Assembly (NCBI GenBank): GCA_902764145.1
Contig: CACWUS010000010.1
Span: forward strand, 1 to 43,246
Direction of reading: 5' to 3'
DNA: 43,246 nucleotides
DNA from: an uncultured Erysipelotrichaceae bacterium
GTDB lineage: Bacteria; Bacillota_I; Bacilli_A; RF39; UBA660
Of the stretch, positions 1-8,527 are shown piece by piece. Numbering within the stretch: position 1 is the stretch's first letter; each line of letters opens with the position of its first letter. The position numbers and the translations under genes were made by a program. Under the pieces are notes generated by a model. It worked only from the letters and a program-made list of their open reading frames with translations. It ran no database searches and was not told the DNA's origin.

Positions 1-1
1 A

Positions 2-1603
2 ATAGATAAAAATGGAGGAAGTGGAGGAATAGATAGTTATAAAGCTACCTATTTAGCCATGGTACCAAATTTAAGTAAATTGCAGTTACCTACAAGAGAC
101 GGATATAAGTTTAAAGGACTATATGAAGGAACAACAAAATATCAAGATGAGAATGGAATAGGCCAACTAATGTATGAATACACATATGGAATAACAGTAA
201 AAGCAGATTGGGAAGCAAACAAGTTTACTGTTAGATATAATTCAAATAATGGTCAAGGAACAATGACTTCAAAAGAGTGTACATATGATAATGATTGTTA
301 TTTAGATACAAATATATTTTCAAAAGCAGGATATCATTTTATAGGATGGAAAAAAGAAAATAAAGGTGAAATTGTAGCAAATGAATCAAATGTAAAAAAT
401 ACTGTTTTAAGTGGAACAGTAACTTATTATGCACAGTGGGAAGGAAATACATATACAGCATCATTTGAAAAGAATGGAGCTACAAGTATAGGGAAAACAT
501 CTTTAAGTTGCAAAGTAACAAGTGGAAGTAGTTGTACAGTTGTATCCCCTGGTATTACAAGAAGTGGATTCACTATAGATGGATGGAGTACATCAAATAG
601 TGCAACAAGTGGAACACAAGTAGGAAATAATATAACATTAAGTGATAATACAACATACTATGCAATAACACATAAAAAAATAACTATGACATTTAATAGA
701 AACGGAAATACAATTTCTGATGAATCAAAGAGCTGTACAATAAGAAACAATAATACAACATGTAGTATAACAAGTCCAACAATAACAGCACCAAGTGGAT
801 TTAGTGTAGTTGGATATTCAACAGCAGCATCTACACATACAAGTAGTTGGAATCAAAATACTGCTAAAAATGTAAGTGATAATGCAACGTATTATGCACA
901 ATCAAGTAAATCTGGTAAGACAGTTACAATAACATTTAATAAAAACGGAAATACAAGTCAAACAACAAGTGGTGGAAGTGCAAGTACAGCCAATACATTA
1001 ACTCAATCATGTGATATTGCTACAGTTTATAATGGGGCAACTCAGGCTACAACATGTAGTATAACAAGTCCAACAATAACTGCTCCAGCAAATAAAGAAG
1101 TAGTTGGATATAATACATCAAGTAGTGCTACAACAAGTAGTTGGAATCAAAATACTGCTAAAAATGTAAGTGACAATGCAACATATTATGCAATCAGTAG
1201 ATCAACAGGCTATTATTTAACACTAGATGCTGGGAATGGTACGATAGGTACTGCTACTGGATTTACAAAATCAAGTGATAATAGAACTGCAACTAAATTA
1301 TTATTAACTGGGTCAGCTTATGGAGAATTACCAACTGCAAGTAGAGAAGGAGCAGCTGAATTTTTAGGATGGTATAATAGTGCTGGAACAAAAGTATCTG
1401 CATCAACTACAATGGGTAGTAGTTCAGTTACTTTGTATGCAAAGTATAAATGTAGTAAACAGATACATTCTGAAGGTGCTTGTGACTCAGGTACATGTTT
1501 CTCTCAATTGTATTATGAAGGTGGAAGTGCAAGTGATTATTTTGGTTATTCACATCCAGTATATACTGGAGGAGCATGTATTTGTTATTGGAATTGTGGT
1601 TAA
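2..1603 (+). CDS. InlB-type repeat surface protein, 3' part
   Basis: The reading frame is open to the window edge, so the true start, signal peptide and any anchor domain lie upstream. An internal ATG at 59 has no Shine-Dalgarno and is not a start. The product is a run of about six Listeria/Bacteroides-type (Flg_new/InlB B) repeats, each ending in a G(W/Y)-centred strand followed by a YYA(Q/I) strand, as in GYHFIGW and TYYAQW. Most repeats carry a Cys pair a few residues apart (CTYDNDC, CKVTSGSSC, CTIRNNNTTC). The C-terminus is a Cys-rich tail of about 50 residues with seven Cys and no LPxTG or membrane segment. Such repeats occur in exported surface or adhesion proteins of gut bacteria; adhesion here is inference. 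A strong terminator follows. Confidence 0.85.
   Translation: MDKNGGSGGIDSYKATYLAMVPNLSKLQLPTRDGYKFKGLYEGTTKYQDENGIGQLMYEYTYGITVKADWEANKFTVRYNSNNGQGTMTSKECTYDNDCYLDTNIFSKAGYHFIGWKKENKGEIVANESNVKNTVLSGTVTYYAQWEGNTYTASFEKNGATSIGKTSLSCKVTSGSSCTVVSPGITRSGFTIDGWSTSNSATSGTQVGNNITLSDNTTYYAITHKKITMTFNRNGNTISDESKSCTIRNNNTTCSITSPTITAPSGFSVVGYSTAASTHTSSWNQNTAKNVSDNATYYAQSSKSGKTVTITFNKNGNTSQTTSGGSASTANTLTQSCDIATVYNGATQATTCSITSPTITAPANKEVVGYNTSSSATTSSWNQNTAKNVSDNATYYAISRSTGYYLTLDAGNGTIGTATGFTKSSDNRTATKLLLTGSAYGELPTASREGAAEFLGWYNSAGTKVSASTTMGSSSVTLYAKYKCSKQIHSEGACDSGTCFSQLYYEGGSASDYFGYSHPVYTGGACICYWNCG
755..898 (+). repeat. 144-nt direct repeat, copy 1, in surface gene
   Basis: Copy 1 of a direct repeat recurring 294 nt (98 codons) downstream at 1049-1192 with no length change. 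The first ~33 nt and last ~57 nt are nearly identical (two mismatches in the last 57), while the middle has diverged. It encodes one InlB-like unit with the motif SWNQNTAKNVSDNATYYA. This indicates recent internal duplication of a module. Confidence 0.85.
1049..1192 (+). repeat. 144-nt direct repeat, copy 2, in surface gene
   Basis: Copy 2 of the repeat at 755-898, in the same frame. The conserved ends and divergent centre suggest an older duplication with selection or conversion at the ends. Such arrays can change copy number by recombination. Confidence 0.85.
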
Positions 1604-1633
1604 TTTTTTATCATATATAATTTCACACATACT

Positions 1634-1666
1634 AAAGAAAGTAATAATACTTTCTTTTTATTTTTT
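1634..1666 (+). terminator. Rho-independent terminator after surface gene
   Basis: A perfect 10-bp stem (AAAGAAAGTA / TACTTTCTTT) with loop ATAA is followed by a T-rich tract. It separates the surface gene from polA. Confidence 0.85.
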
Positions 1667-1699
1667 ATAAAATAGTATATAATAATTTTAGGTGATAGC

Positions 1700-4267
1700 A
1701 TGAAAAAAAGAGCAATATTAATAGATGGAAATAATTTATTATTTAGAAGTTATTATGCTACTGCATATACTGGAAATCTAATGAAAAATTCAAAAGGAAT
1801 ACCAACTAATGGTTTGTTTGGATTTGTTAATATGATGAATAAAATTATTAACGAAGAAAAGCCAGAATATGTAATGGTTGCTTTTGATAAAGGTCATAAT
1901 TTTAGACAAGATATGTATGATGGATATAAAGATGGAAGAATAGAAACACCAAATGATTTAAAAGTACAATTTCCTATTGCTAAAGAATTATGTACACTTA
2001 TGGGTATTAAATATATTGAACAAGATAACTATGAAGCCGATGATATAATTGGTACATTTGCTCGTATGGCAGATGAAGATAAAAATTATAATGCAACGAT
2101 TATAAGTAGTGATAAGGATTTATTACAACTAATTAGTGATGAAGTAGATGTTAAATTATTAAAACAAAAAGATTATATTATAATGAATAATCAAACTTTT
2201 TTTGATACTTATGGAGTAACACCTATACATATGATTGATTTAAAAAGTTTAATGGGTGATGCAAGTGACAATATTCCTGGAGTAAAAGGAATAGGGGAAA
2301 AAACTGCTATTTCATTATTACAAAAATATGGAAGTTTAGATGGAGTGTATAGTCATATTGATGAAATAAGTGGTAAATTAAAAGAAAAACTTATTAATGA
2401 TAAAGAAAATGCTTATTTTTCATATAAATTAGCAACAATATATAAAAATATTGATTTTGAATATACTTTTGATGATATTAAATATAGTGGACCTAAAACA
2501 GAAGAATTAATTGAAAAGTATAAAGAACTTGAATTTAATTCATTCTTAAAAAGTATTCCAAAAAAGATAGAAAGTAATACTAATAAATATGAAATAGTTA
2601 AAGGTAGAATAGACTTAGATAGTAAATATAGTTTTTATTTAGAATTAGATAATGCAAATTATCATAATGCCGATATGATTGGAGCTTCTATTTATGATGG
2701 TAAGAACTTATATTATTTTGATAAGGCTGCATTGATGCTAAATAAAGATTTACTTAAGAACGTTTTAGTTACTTTTGATAACAAGAAAAATATTGTTTAT
2801 CTAAATAAACTAGGTATTAAGATTAATTCTAGTTTTGATTTACTTATAGCTTCCTATTTGCTTGAATATAATGTTAAAGATGATATTTCATATTTAAGTA
2901 CAACTTATGGAATTGAAATACCATACTACACAAATATAATAAGTAAGAAGAGTGAATTAAGTGAAGAAGATAAAATAAATGCAATTGTAACTAAAGCAAA
3001 ATTTTTATATGATACATACGATGAATTTAATGAAAAATTAAAAAAAGAAGAATTATATGATTTATACTATAATATTGAACATCCTTTAATTGAAGTTTTA
3101 TCTAGTATGGAAATTGAAGGTATAAATGTTGATAGTAGTGTTATAGATGATTTAAAAGGTGATATAAAAGTTAAACTTGAATTGCTTGAAAACACTATAT
3201 ATAATCTTGCTGGTGAAAAATTTAATATTTCTAGTCCTAAACAACTAGGAGATATATTATATGAAAAGCTTGGATTACCTAAAGGAAGAGGTAAGAATGC
3301 TACTAGTACTGCTCATGATGTGCTAATAAAATATACTAATATGCATCCTATTATAAATGAAATATTAGAATATAGAAACTTAAGTAAATTATATACAACT
3401 TATTTAAATACATTTAATGATTATATTCATGAAGATGGTAAAATACATACTATTTATCTTCAAACTGGTACTCGTACTGGAAGACTTTCTTCAATTGAAC
3501 CGAATTTACAAAATATTCCAGTTAGAAGTGAGGAAGGTAAAAAAATAAGAAAAGCATTTTTACCAAGTAAAGATTCAGTATTATTATCAAGTGATTACTC
3601 TCAAATTGAACTTAGAGTACTTGCTCATATTAGTGATTCAGAGAGTTTAAAAAATGCATTTATAAATGATGAAGATATACATACACATGTAGCATGTGAT
3701 ATTTTTGATAAAGATGAAATAAGTGTAACTCCTAATGAAAGACGAATTGCTAAAAGTGTTATATTTGGTATAGTCTATGGAATTAGCGGGTATGGTTTAG
3801 GTGAAAACTTAGATATAAGCGCTACTGAAGCAAAAAAATACATTGATAAATATTTACATTTATATCCAGAAGTTGATAATTATATGAAAAGCATTGTTGA
3901 AAAAACAAGAGAGTTAGGATATGTAAGAACATTATTTAACAGAAAAAGAACAATTGAGGAAATTAAAAATACTAATTATTTAATTCGTTCAATGGGAGAT
4001 AGAATGGCACTTAATACTCCAATACAAGGTAGTGCTGCTGATATATTAAAACTTGCAATGATTAAACTTTATAATGAACTAAAATCTAGAAATTTAAAAA
4101 CAAAAATGTTACTTCAAGTGCATGATGAATTAATATTTGACACTCCAAATAATGAACTAGAAGAAGTAAAAGAGTTAGTAAAAAATATAATGGAAGGTAT
4201 ATATAAATTATCAGTTCCATTAAAAGTGTCAATTGATTATGGTAAAAATTGGTATGAAGCAAAATAA
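1700..4267 (+). CDS. polA: DNA polymerase I
   Basis: Repair and Okazaki-fragment polymerase of 855 residues, a normal length. Residues 1 to ~295 form the 5' nuclease (YEADDIIGTFAR, GDASDNIPGVKGIG). The middle ~305-470 is a 3'-5' exonuclease fold whose first motif reads LELDN instead of DxE, so proofreading is probably absent, as in the Bacillus and Taq enzymes. The polymerase domain carries motif A (SSDYSQIELR, D632), motif B (RRIAKSVIFGIVYG) and motif C (VHDE, 807-810). The start follows AGGTGAT with 3-nt spacing, the usual Shine-Dalgarno in this genome. It is transcribed alone and ends at a bidirectional terminator shared with the convergent tmcAL. Confidence 0.98.
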   Translation: MKKRAILIDGNNLLFRSYYATAYTGNLMKNSKGIPTNGLFGFVNMMNKIINEEKPEYVMVAFDKGHNFRQDMYDGYKDGRIETPNDLKVQFPIAKELCTLMGIKYIEQDNYEADDIIGTFARMADEDKNYNATIISSDKDLLQLISDEVDVKLLKQKDYIIMNNQTFFDTYGVTPIHMIDLKSLMGDASDNIPGVKGIGEKTAISLLQKYGSLDGVYSHIDEISGKLKEKLINDKENAYFSYKLATIYKNIDFEYTFDDIKYSGPKTEELIEKYKELEFNSFLKSIPKKIESNTNKYEIVKGRIDLDSKYSFYLELDNANYHNADMIGASIYDGKNLYYFDKAALMLNKDLLKNVLVTFDNKKNIVYLNKLGIKINSSFDLLIASYLLEYNVKDDISYLSTTYGIEIPYYTNIISKKSELSEEDKINAIVTKAKFLYDTYDEFNEKLKKEELYDLYYNIEHPLIEVLSSMEIEGINVDSSVIDDLKGDIKVKLELLENTIYNLAGEKFNISSPKQLGDILYEKLGLPKGRGKNATSTAHDVLIKYTNMHPIINEILEYRNLSKLYTTYLNTFNDYIHEDGKIHTIYLQTGTRTGRLSSIEPNLQNIPVRSEEGKKIRKAFLPSKDSVLLSSDYSQIELRVLAHISDSESLKNAFINDEDIHTHVACDIFDKDEISVTPNERRIAKSVIFGIVYGISGYGLGENLDISATEAKKYIDKYLHLYPEVDNYMKSIVEKTRELGYVRTLFNRKRTIEEIKNTNYLIRSMGDRMALNTPIQGSAADILKLAMIKLYNELKSRNLKTKMLLQVHDELIFDTPNNELEEVKELVKNIMEGIYKLSVPLKVSIDYGKNWYEAK

Positions 4268-4268
4268 A

Positions 4269-4291
4269 AATAACGATTATTCGTTATTTTT
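4269..4291. terminator. Bidirectional terminator polA/tmcAL
   Basis: Stem AATAACG / CGTTATT with a 6-nt loop, T-rich on the plus side and A-rich on the other, so it can act on both strands. The tmcAL stop codon lies in its loop. Confidence 0.75.
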
Positions 4292-5416
4292 TATTGGTTT
4301 ATTATTTATTTCTTGTGCATTAATGTCTTCATATATTAGTGAATAAATATTGGTAACTCTTTTTTCTATTTCTAGTGTTTTATACTTATTAGTATCATAC
4401 TTATTTAAAATAGAGGTATTAATTTCTTTTTTTATGTTGCTTAAATATTTTTGACCTTTATTACTAAATCCAAGTATTCTTATATATTCTAAATCTTTGA
4501 TAGATTTGTTTTCTTCTTTTGTAAGTGAACATAATATATGATTTAGCATTCTAGATATTTTATTGTATGTATACCTTTTCGTTTTTATATTTTGAATTAG
4601 TTCTTCTAAATTATTAGATTTAAATATAGAATCTTTGATTCTTTTATTTAATCCTTCATCTACATCTAGATATTTTTCTAAGTCTGATTCAGATATTATT
4701 TTATATTTTAAATATTCAAAATATTTATTATTTATTTTTTTATTCTTAAGTATATTATATGTATCTAATGGAACAAAATTCTCAATATCAATATTATTTA
4801 ATAGTTTGTTTCTTATATTTGATGCTGATATTATTTCATCATTAGATAATATATCATGATAATCACTAGTTCTTTTAATATTTAAAAGATCAATATTATA
4901 TTTATTTTTTAGTATCTCTTTTGTGTAAGAAAGGGCTAATAAATCATTTGGTGTATTTATACTAGTACCATTTAAGTCTTTTAAAGCACTATTTAAGGCT
5001 GTAGGATAGTTTATTCCACTATTTAAATATTCTTTTACCTTTATATCAAAATCTTTGTTATATAGTTGTATTTTAGCGTTATTTATTATTTCATCAATAT
5101 TATCAGTTTCACTTCCAAAGCATAATGTATCTATTTTTAATTCATTTAATAATTTAATACTATATTTAGCAAATATATCACTACTTTGAGTAGAGTATAA
5201 ATAAGGAAGTTCAACAATAATATCAGCACCATTATTTAGTGCTATTTTAGTTTTATCCCATTTATTTAATATAGATAAGTTTCCTCTTTGGGTGAATGTT
5301 GAAGACATGCAAATAATTATTAAAGAATCTTTATATTTTTCTTTAATTTTATCTATTTGATATTTATGTCCATTATGAAATGGATTATATTCAGCAACTA
5401 TTCCTATTATTTTCAT
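4277..5416 (-). CDS. tmcAL: tRNA(Met) cytidine acetate ligase (TmcAL)
   Basis: 379 residues. The N-terminus MKIIGIVAEYNPFHNGHKY is the nucleotidyltransferase-type ATP site (HNGH) of the TmcAL/YlbM family. Later come the family segments FTQRGNLSILNKWDK and KRTSDYHD. The family makes N4-acetylcytidine at the wobble base of elongator tRNA-Met from acetate and ATP. In Bacillus subtilis ylbM is close to rpmF, as here, although here the two are divergent and ylbN between them is missing. The start follows AGAGGG. A TTGAAG-17-TATAAT promoter lies upstream. Confidence 0.93.
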   Translation of the reverse strand: MKIIGIVAEYNPFHNGHKYQIDKIKEKYKDSLIIICMSSTFTQRGNLSILNKWDKTKIALNNGADIIVELPYLYSTQSSDIFAKYSIKLLNELKIDTLCFGSETDNIDEIINNAKIQLYNKDFDIKVKEYLNSGINYPTALNSALKDLNGTSINTPNDLLALSYTKEILKNKYNIDLLNIKRTSDYHDILSNDEIISASNIRNKLLNNIDIENFVPLDTYNILKNKKINNKYFEYLKYKIISESDLEKYLDVDEGLNKRIKDSIFKSNNLEELIQNIKTKRYTYNKISRMLNHILCSLTKEENKSIKDLEYIRILGFSNKGQKYLSNIKKEINTSILNKYDTNKYKTLEIEKRVTNIYSLIYEDINAQEINNKPIKNNE

Positions 5417-5441
5417 AAAAATCCCTCTTTTTATTGAATGT

Positions 5442-5470
5442 ATTATATCAAATAATTATAATTTCTTCAA
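5442..5470 (-). promoter_or_regulatory. Promoter of tmcAL
   Basis: On the minus strand: TTGAAG (5465-5470), 17-nt spacer, TATAAT (5442-5447) with an upstream TG (TGaTATAAT). Confidence 0.75.
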
Positions 5471-5486
5471 TTTTTAAAGATTTTAC

Positions 5487-5515
5487 TTGATATTTTTGTT
5501 TATTTATGAGAAAAT
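5487..5515 (+). promoter_or_regulatory. Candidate promoter of rpmF
   Basis: TTGATA (5487-5492), 17-nt spacer, weak -10 GAAAAT. The leader holds a 12-nt perfect palindrome AGTTTATAAACT (5534-5545) and a locally unusual CGCGCG just before the Shine-Dalgarno. The function of the palindrome is unknown. Confidence 0.4.
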
Positions 5516-5571
5516 ACTTTAGCAATGCAAAAAAGTTTATAAACTATAAAACGCGCGAAGGAGGAATAAAA

Positions 5572-5784
5572 ATGAAATTAAATATCACATTATTTGGTGC
5601 ACTACCTTTTAGAAGAATTAGTAAAACTGCTAAAAGACAAAGAAGAACTCATTTAAAGAAATCTGCTCCAACTACTACTACTTGTAGTAATTGTGGTGCT
5701 GTAGTAGCTCCACATAGAGCATGTACTAAATGTGGTTACTATAAAGGAAAAGAAACTATAAAAGTAAAAAAGGATGAAGAATAG
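5572..5784 (+). CDS. rpmF: 50S ribosomal protein L32
   Basis: 70 residues. The core FRRISKTAKRQRRTH matches the conserved N-terminal arginine-rich part of L32, and CSNC...CTKCGYYKGKE is its zinc ribbon with all four Cys. The start is set by GAAGGAGG 7 nt upstream. A longer reading frame from 5506 would begin almost on the promoter and is not credible. Unusually, the N-terminus begins MKLNITLFGALPFRR where L32 normally begins MAVPxRR, so about nine residues have been added. A terminator overlapping the stop follows at once. Confidence 0.95.
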   Translation: MKLNITLFGALPFRRISKTAKRQRRTHLKKSAPTTTTCSNCGAVVAPHRACTKCGYYKGKETIKVKKDEE

Positions 5785-5811
5785 TCAGTCATAAGATTGA
5801 CTATTTTTATT
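5780..5811 (+). terminator. Terminator after rpmF
   Basis: Stem AATAGTCA / TGACTATT (8 bp) with a 10-nt loop, then TTTATTTTAT. The stem includes the rpmF stop codon. Confidence 0.8.
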
Positions 5812-5818
5812 TTATATA

Positions 5819-5848
5819 TTGTAAAATCATAGTATAAAATGATAAAAT
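5819..5848 (+). promoter_or_regulatory. Promoter of first pilin-like gene
   Basis: TTGTAA (5819-5824), 18-nt spacer, TAAAAT (5843-5848) preceded by TGa. The same hexamers, spacing and following TATGGTGAT occur before the second pilin gene (9156-9185), so the two are probably co-regulated. Confidence 0.65.
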
Positions 5849-5863
5849 AACTATGGTGATATT

Positions 5864-6010
5864 ATGAATAAAAAAGGATTTACATTAGTAGAAGTAATAG
5901 CAGTAGTAGCAATATTAGCTTTGTTAGCAGTAATTGCAGTACCTAATGTAGTAAAATTATTTAATAGTGGTAAAAAAGATACAATGACAATACAAGAAAA
6001 TCAGGTGCTT
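5864..6010 (+). repeat. Pilin signal/helix duplication, copy 1
   Basis: Nearly identical DNA to 9202-9348. The first ~130 nt differ at only two or three positions, then similarity drops toward diverged middles. This is a sign of recent duplication or gene conversion of the 5' end. Confidence 0.85.
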
Positions 6011-6550
6011 GATGCTGCAAAATTATATATTGAAGATTATTGTAGAAATCCAATAGACAAGTCTAAACTAAGTTATTGCAACGAAAACAAACATTCATTG
6101 TTTCTTTTTGGAGATGTAAATGATGATAGCTTAGTTGATGTTCTTGATTTGGTTAAATTCAGAAAACATATTGATGAAAGTAGTTCAATCAATCCTGAAT
6201 TAATTGAGAGAACTGACTTGAATTTAGATGGAACAGTAGATAATGAAGATTATGAAGTGTTACGAAAATATTTAGTCGATTTAAATGATTCTTATCCAGA
6301 AAGAGTATATGTTTGTTTAAGTACAATAAAAGAAAAAGGATATTTAAAAGATGATGTATTATATGCTGGAAGTAAAGATTGTAATGGATTTATAGCATTT
6401 ACAAAAGTTAATAGAACATATTCAGATGGAAAGACATTCTTATATTGTGGAAATGATGAATATTCAACAATTGATTACAAAAATAGTAATTATAAAAAAT
6501 ATAAAGCTGCTATGGAGAAATGTGGTTCTACTATAAGCAGTGGAAACTAG
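5864..6550 (+). CDS. Type IV pilin-like protein with internal dockerin-like module
   Basis: 228 residues. The N-terminus MNKKGFTLVEVIAVVAILAL is a class III (prepilin) signal: cleavage is expected after G5, leaving F1 and Glu5 of the mature protein, followed by the hydrophobic assembly helix to ~residue 30. Residues ~83-140 form a two-repeat dockerin type I-like module. Loop 1 is D84-N86-D88-D92-D95 (GDVNDDSLVDVLD) and loop 2 is D118-N120-D122-D126-D129 (DLNLDGTVDNED), each followed by a helix. The flanks (PERVYVCLSTIKEKGYLKDD...) are shared with the paralogue at 9202. Cys residues could form disulfides. No pilus assembly or cohesin gene is in the window. Surface display and cohesin binding are inference. 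Confidence 0.85.
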   Translation: MNKKGFTLVEVIAVVAILALLAVIAVPNVVKLFNSGKKDTMTIQENQVLDAAKLYIEDYCRNPIDKSKLSYCNENKHSLFLFGDVNDDSLVDVLDLVKFRKHIDESSSINPELIERTDLNLDGTVDNEDYEVLRKYLVDLNDSYPERVYVCLSTIKEKGYLKDDVLYAGSKDCNGFIAFTKVNRTYSDGKTFLYCGNDEYSTIDYKNSNYKKYKAAMEKCGSTISSGN

Positions 6551-6575
6551 TGTATAAGGAGATTAGATTTATATT

Positions 6576-6977
6576 ATGACAAAAGTTTATAGAGTGAGTA
6601 AAGAAGAAAAGAAAAATGATATTATAACATTTATTGTAGGAATAATTGTATATGCTCTTGTATTAATGATGGCTTCTAGTTTATTTGTTAATTTTTACAT
6701 TGAATCATTTTGGTATGCTATTATTGCAGCATTAATATTAAGTTTATTAAATTATACTATTAAGCCTGTATTAATTGTTATGGCACTACCTATTACAATT
6801 CTTACATATGGAATTGCATATCCAATAGTAAATATGATTATACTTAAACTATGTGATATTATAATGGGAAGTTCATTTGTTATAGGTGGATTTTTATCAA
6901 TGTTTTTTATATCAATATTTATAAGTTTACTTAAAATGTTTTTAGATCAGATGATAACTAATAGAATAGGGAGGTAA
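6576..6977 (+). CDS. YvlD-like four-helix membrane protein (phage holin family IV/DUF360)
   Basis: 133 residues with about four hydrophobic helices (~17-45, 47-62, 65-90, 98-124), including the family-like segment ALILSLLNYTIKPVLIVMALPIT. The family name is historical: its members, such as Bacillus YvlD, are chromosomal membrane proteins of unclear function and not prophage lysis genes. It lies 3 nt before lgt, and yvlD also lies near lgt in Bacillus (there with hprK between), which supports the call. The start follows AAGGAGATTAG with a long ~12-nt spacing. A cell-envelope role is only inferred. Confidence 0.8.
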   Translation: MTKVYRVSKEEKKNDIITFIVGIIVYALVLMMASSLFVNFYIESFWYAIIAALILSLLNYTIKPVLIVMALPITILTYGIAYPIVNMIILKLCDIIMGSSFVIGGFLSMFFISIFISLLKMFLDQMITNRIGR

Positions 6978-6980
6978 AAG

Positions 6981-7793
6981 ATGTCACCAGTTATTTTTGA
7001 ATTGTTTGGATTTGAAATTAGATGGTACAGTATATTAATATTAACTGGTATATTTGTTGCTTATTTATTAATACACTTTGAAAGTAGAAAGTTTTTAATT
7101 AAAAAAGAATTTTTATTTAATTTAATGTTTTGGGCATTAATATTTGGTATTATTGGTGCTAGACTATATTATGTTATATTTAATTTTGATTATTATAAAG
7201 ATAATTTAATAGAAATTGTAGAGGTATGGAATGGTGGTCTTGCTATCCATGGTGGTATTTTATTTGGATTAATAACTATTATTGTTTATTGTAAAAAATA
7301 TAAAGTTAACACATGGAAAATACTGGATATAATTGCTCCTGCTGTAATAATTGCGCAAGCTATTGGAAGATGGGGTAATTTCTTCAATTCTGAAGCATAT
7401 GGAAGTGTAGTAGAATATAAAACACTTATAAATATGAAAATTATTCCACAGTTTGTAGTAGATAATATGTATATTAATGGTGCTTATCATTTACCAATGT
7501 TTTATTTTGAATCATTGTTATGTATACTTGGTTTTATAATTATGATTATTAATAGAAGAAGAAAATATATTAAAAATGGTGAAACATTCTCATTATATTT
7601 AATTTGGTATGGTATTATAAGATTTGTTATTGAAACATTTAGAACAGATAGTTTAATGTTTTTAGATTTTAAAGTAGCACAAATAGTAAGTGTATTAATG
7701 GTACTTACAGGTATAATAATTATAATAGTTAAACACAAAAAACCTAAACTTGATGATATTTATAATAAAATAGAAGATGAAATAGTATTTTAG
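6981..7793 (+). CDS. lgt: Prolipoprotein diacylglyceryl transferase
   Basis: 270 residues, about seven membrane helices. Transfers diacylglycerol from phosphatidylglycerol to the lipobox Cys of prolipoproteins, the first step of lipoprotein maturation. Signature segments visible are GARLYYVIF, WNGGLAIHGGI and the Lgt signature QAIGRWGNFFNSEAYG, plus FVIETFRTD near the C-terminus. The start has GGGAGG 6 nt upstream. It is cotranscribed with the YvlD-like gene. A substrate is visible in this window: the ZnuA-like lipoprotein at 13421. Confidence 0.96.
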   Translation: MSPVIFELFGFEIRWYSILILTGIFVAYLLIHFESRKFLIKKEFLFNLMFWALIFGIIGARLYYVIFNFDYYKDNLIEIVEVWNGGLAIHGGILFGLITIIVYCKKYKVNTWKILDIIAPAVIIAQAIGRWGNFFNSEAYGSVVEYKTLINMKIIPQFVVDNMYINGAYHLPMFYFESLLCILGFIIMIINRRRKYIKNGETFSLYLIWYGIIRFVIETFRTDSLMFLDFKVAQIVSVLMVLTGIIIIIVKHKKPKLDDIYNKIEDEIVF

Positions 7794-7812
7794 ACTCTTA
7801 TGAGTCTTTTTT
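7792..7812 (+). terminator. Short terminator lgt/rlmB
   Basis: Stem AGACTC / GAGTCT, loop TTAT, then six T. It begins at the lgt stop and ends just before the rlmB Shine-Dalgarno (GGAGG), so read-through or attenuation into rlmB is likely. Confidence 0.65.
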
Positions 7813-7821
7813 GGAGGAAAT

Positions 7822-8520
7822 ATGCTAGTATATGGTAAAAATGTAGTAAATGAAATACTTGATAATAATACTAAAATATATAAAGTTTTTTTGGATAATA
7901 ATTTTAATGATGAATATATTTTAAATAAAATTAATAAAAAGAATTTAAAAAAATTTCATATTGATAAAAATAAATTAGATAGAATGTGTAATAATAGTGT
8001 TAATCAAGGTATTGCGCTTGATATTGAAGAATACAAATATTTAGACATGAAAACTATAGAAAGTGATCAAAATGCTAATTTCATAGTTATTTTAGATTCA
8101 CTAGAAGATCCTCATAATTTTGGAGCTATTATTAGAACTTGCGAGTGTGCTGGAGTAAATTATATAATTATTCCCAAAAATAGAAGTGTATCAGTTAATA
8201 GTACTGTATATAAGACTGCTAGTGGAGCTCTTTCTCATATGAAAATAGTAGAAGTTGTTAATTTGTCTAACACAATTAGAAAACTTCAAGATTTAGGATA
8301 TTGGGTATATGCAGCGGAAGCAGATGGAAAAGATTATAGAAAGATAGATTTTGGTGGAAAAACATGCTTAGTTATTGGAAGTGAGGGACATGGAGTTAAG
8401 ATGGGAGTTAAATCATCATGTGATGAAGTTGTTTCTCTTCCTATGAAAGGTAAAATAAATTCATTAAATGCAAGTGTTGCAGCAGGAATATTAATATATG
8501 AAATAATGAAGTATAAATAG
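7822..8520 (+). CDS. rlmB: 23S rRNA (guanosine-2'-O)-methyltransferase RlmB-like, SPOUT/TrmH family
   Basis: 232 residues. The N-terminal ~70 residues are the substrate-binding domain (MLVYGKNVVNEIL). The rest is a SPOUT knot methyltransferase with motif 1 LEDPHNFGAIIRTCE, motif 2 LVIGSEGHGV and motif 3 LPMKGKINSLNASVAAGI, which form the knotted SAM site. The Bacillus orthologue (yacO) sits in the cysS-rlmB-yacP-sigH region, and a sigma gene follows here. Start: ATG after TTGGAGG. Assignment to RlmB rather than another TrmH-type enzyme rests on the N-terminal domain and context. Confidence 0.9.
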   Translation: MLVYGKNVVNEILDNNTKIYKVFLDNNFNDEYILNKINKKNLKKFHIDKNKLDRMCNNSVNQGIALDIEEYKYLDMKTIESDQNANFIVILDSLEDPHNFGAIIRTCECAGVNYIIIPKNRSVSVNSTVYKTASGALSHMKIVEVVNLSNTIRKLQDLGYWVYAAEADGKDYRKIDFGGKTCLVIGSEGHGVKMGVKSSCDEVVSLPMKGKINSLNASVAAGILIYEIMKYK

Positions 8521-8527
8521 GTGTAAA

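Noticed and set aside
1380-1670. 96-codon plus-strand frame overlapping the end of the surface gene
   Set aside because: No Shine-Dalgarno, composition of a shifted frame of the repeat protein, and it runs into the terminator.
5534-5545. Perfect palindrome AGTTTATAAACT as an rpmF operator
   Set aside because: AT-rich 12-mers of this kind arise easily at this base composition and no second copy was seen.
5506-5571. Longer N-terminus for L32
   Set aside because: The ATG at 5506 lies within the likely promoter; GAAGGAGG clearly serves ATG 5572.
6576-6977. Phage holin as a sign of a prophage
   Set aside because: The family name is historical; the gene is next to lgt as in Bacillus and no other phage gene is near.
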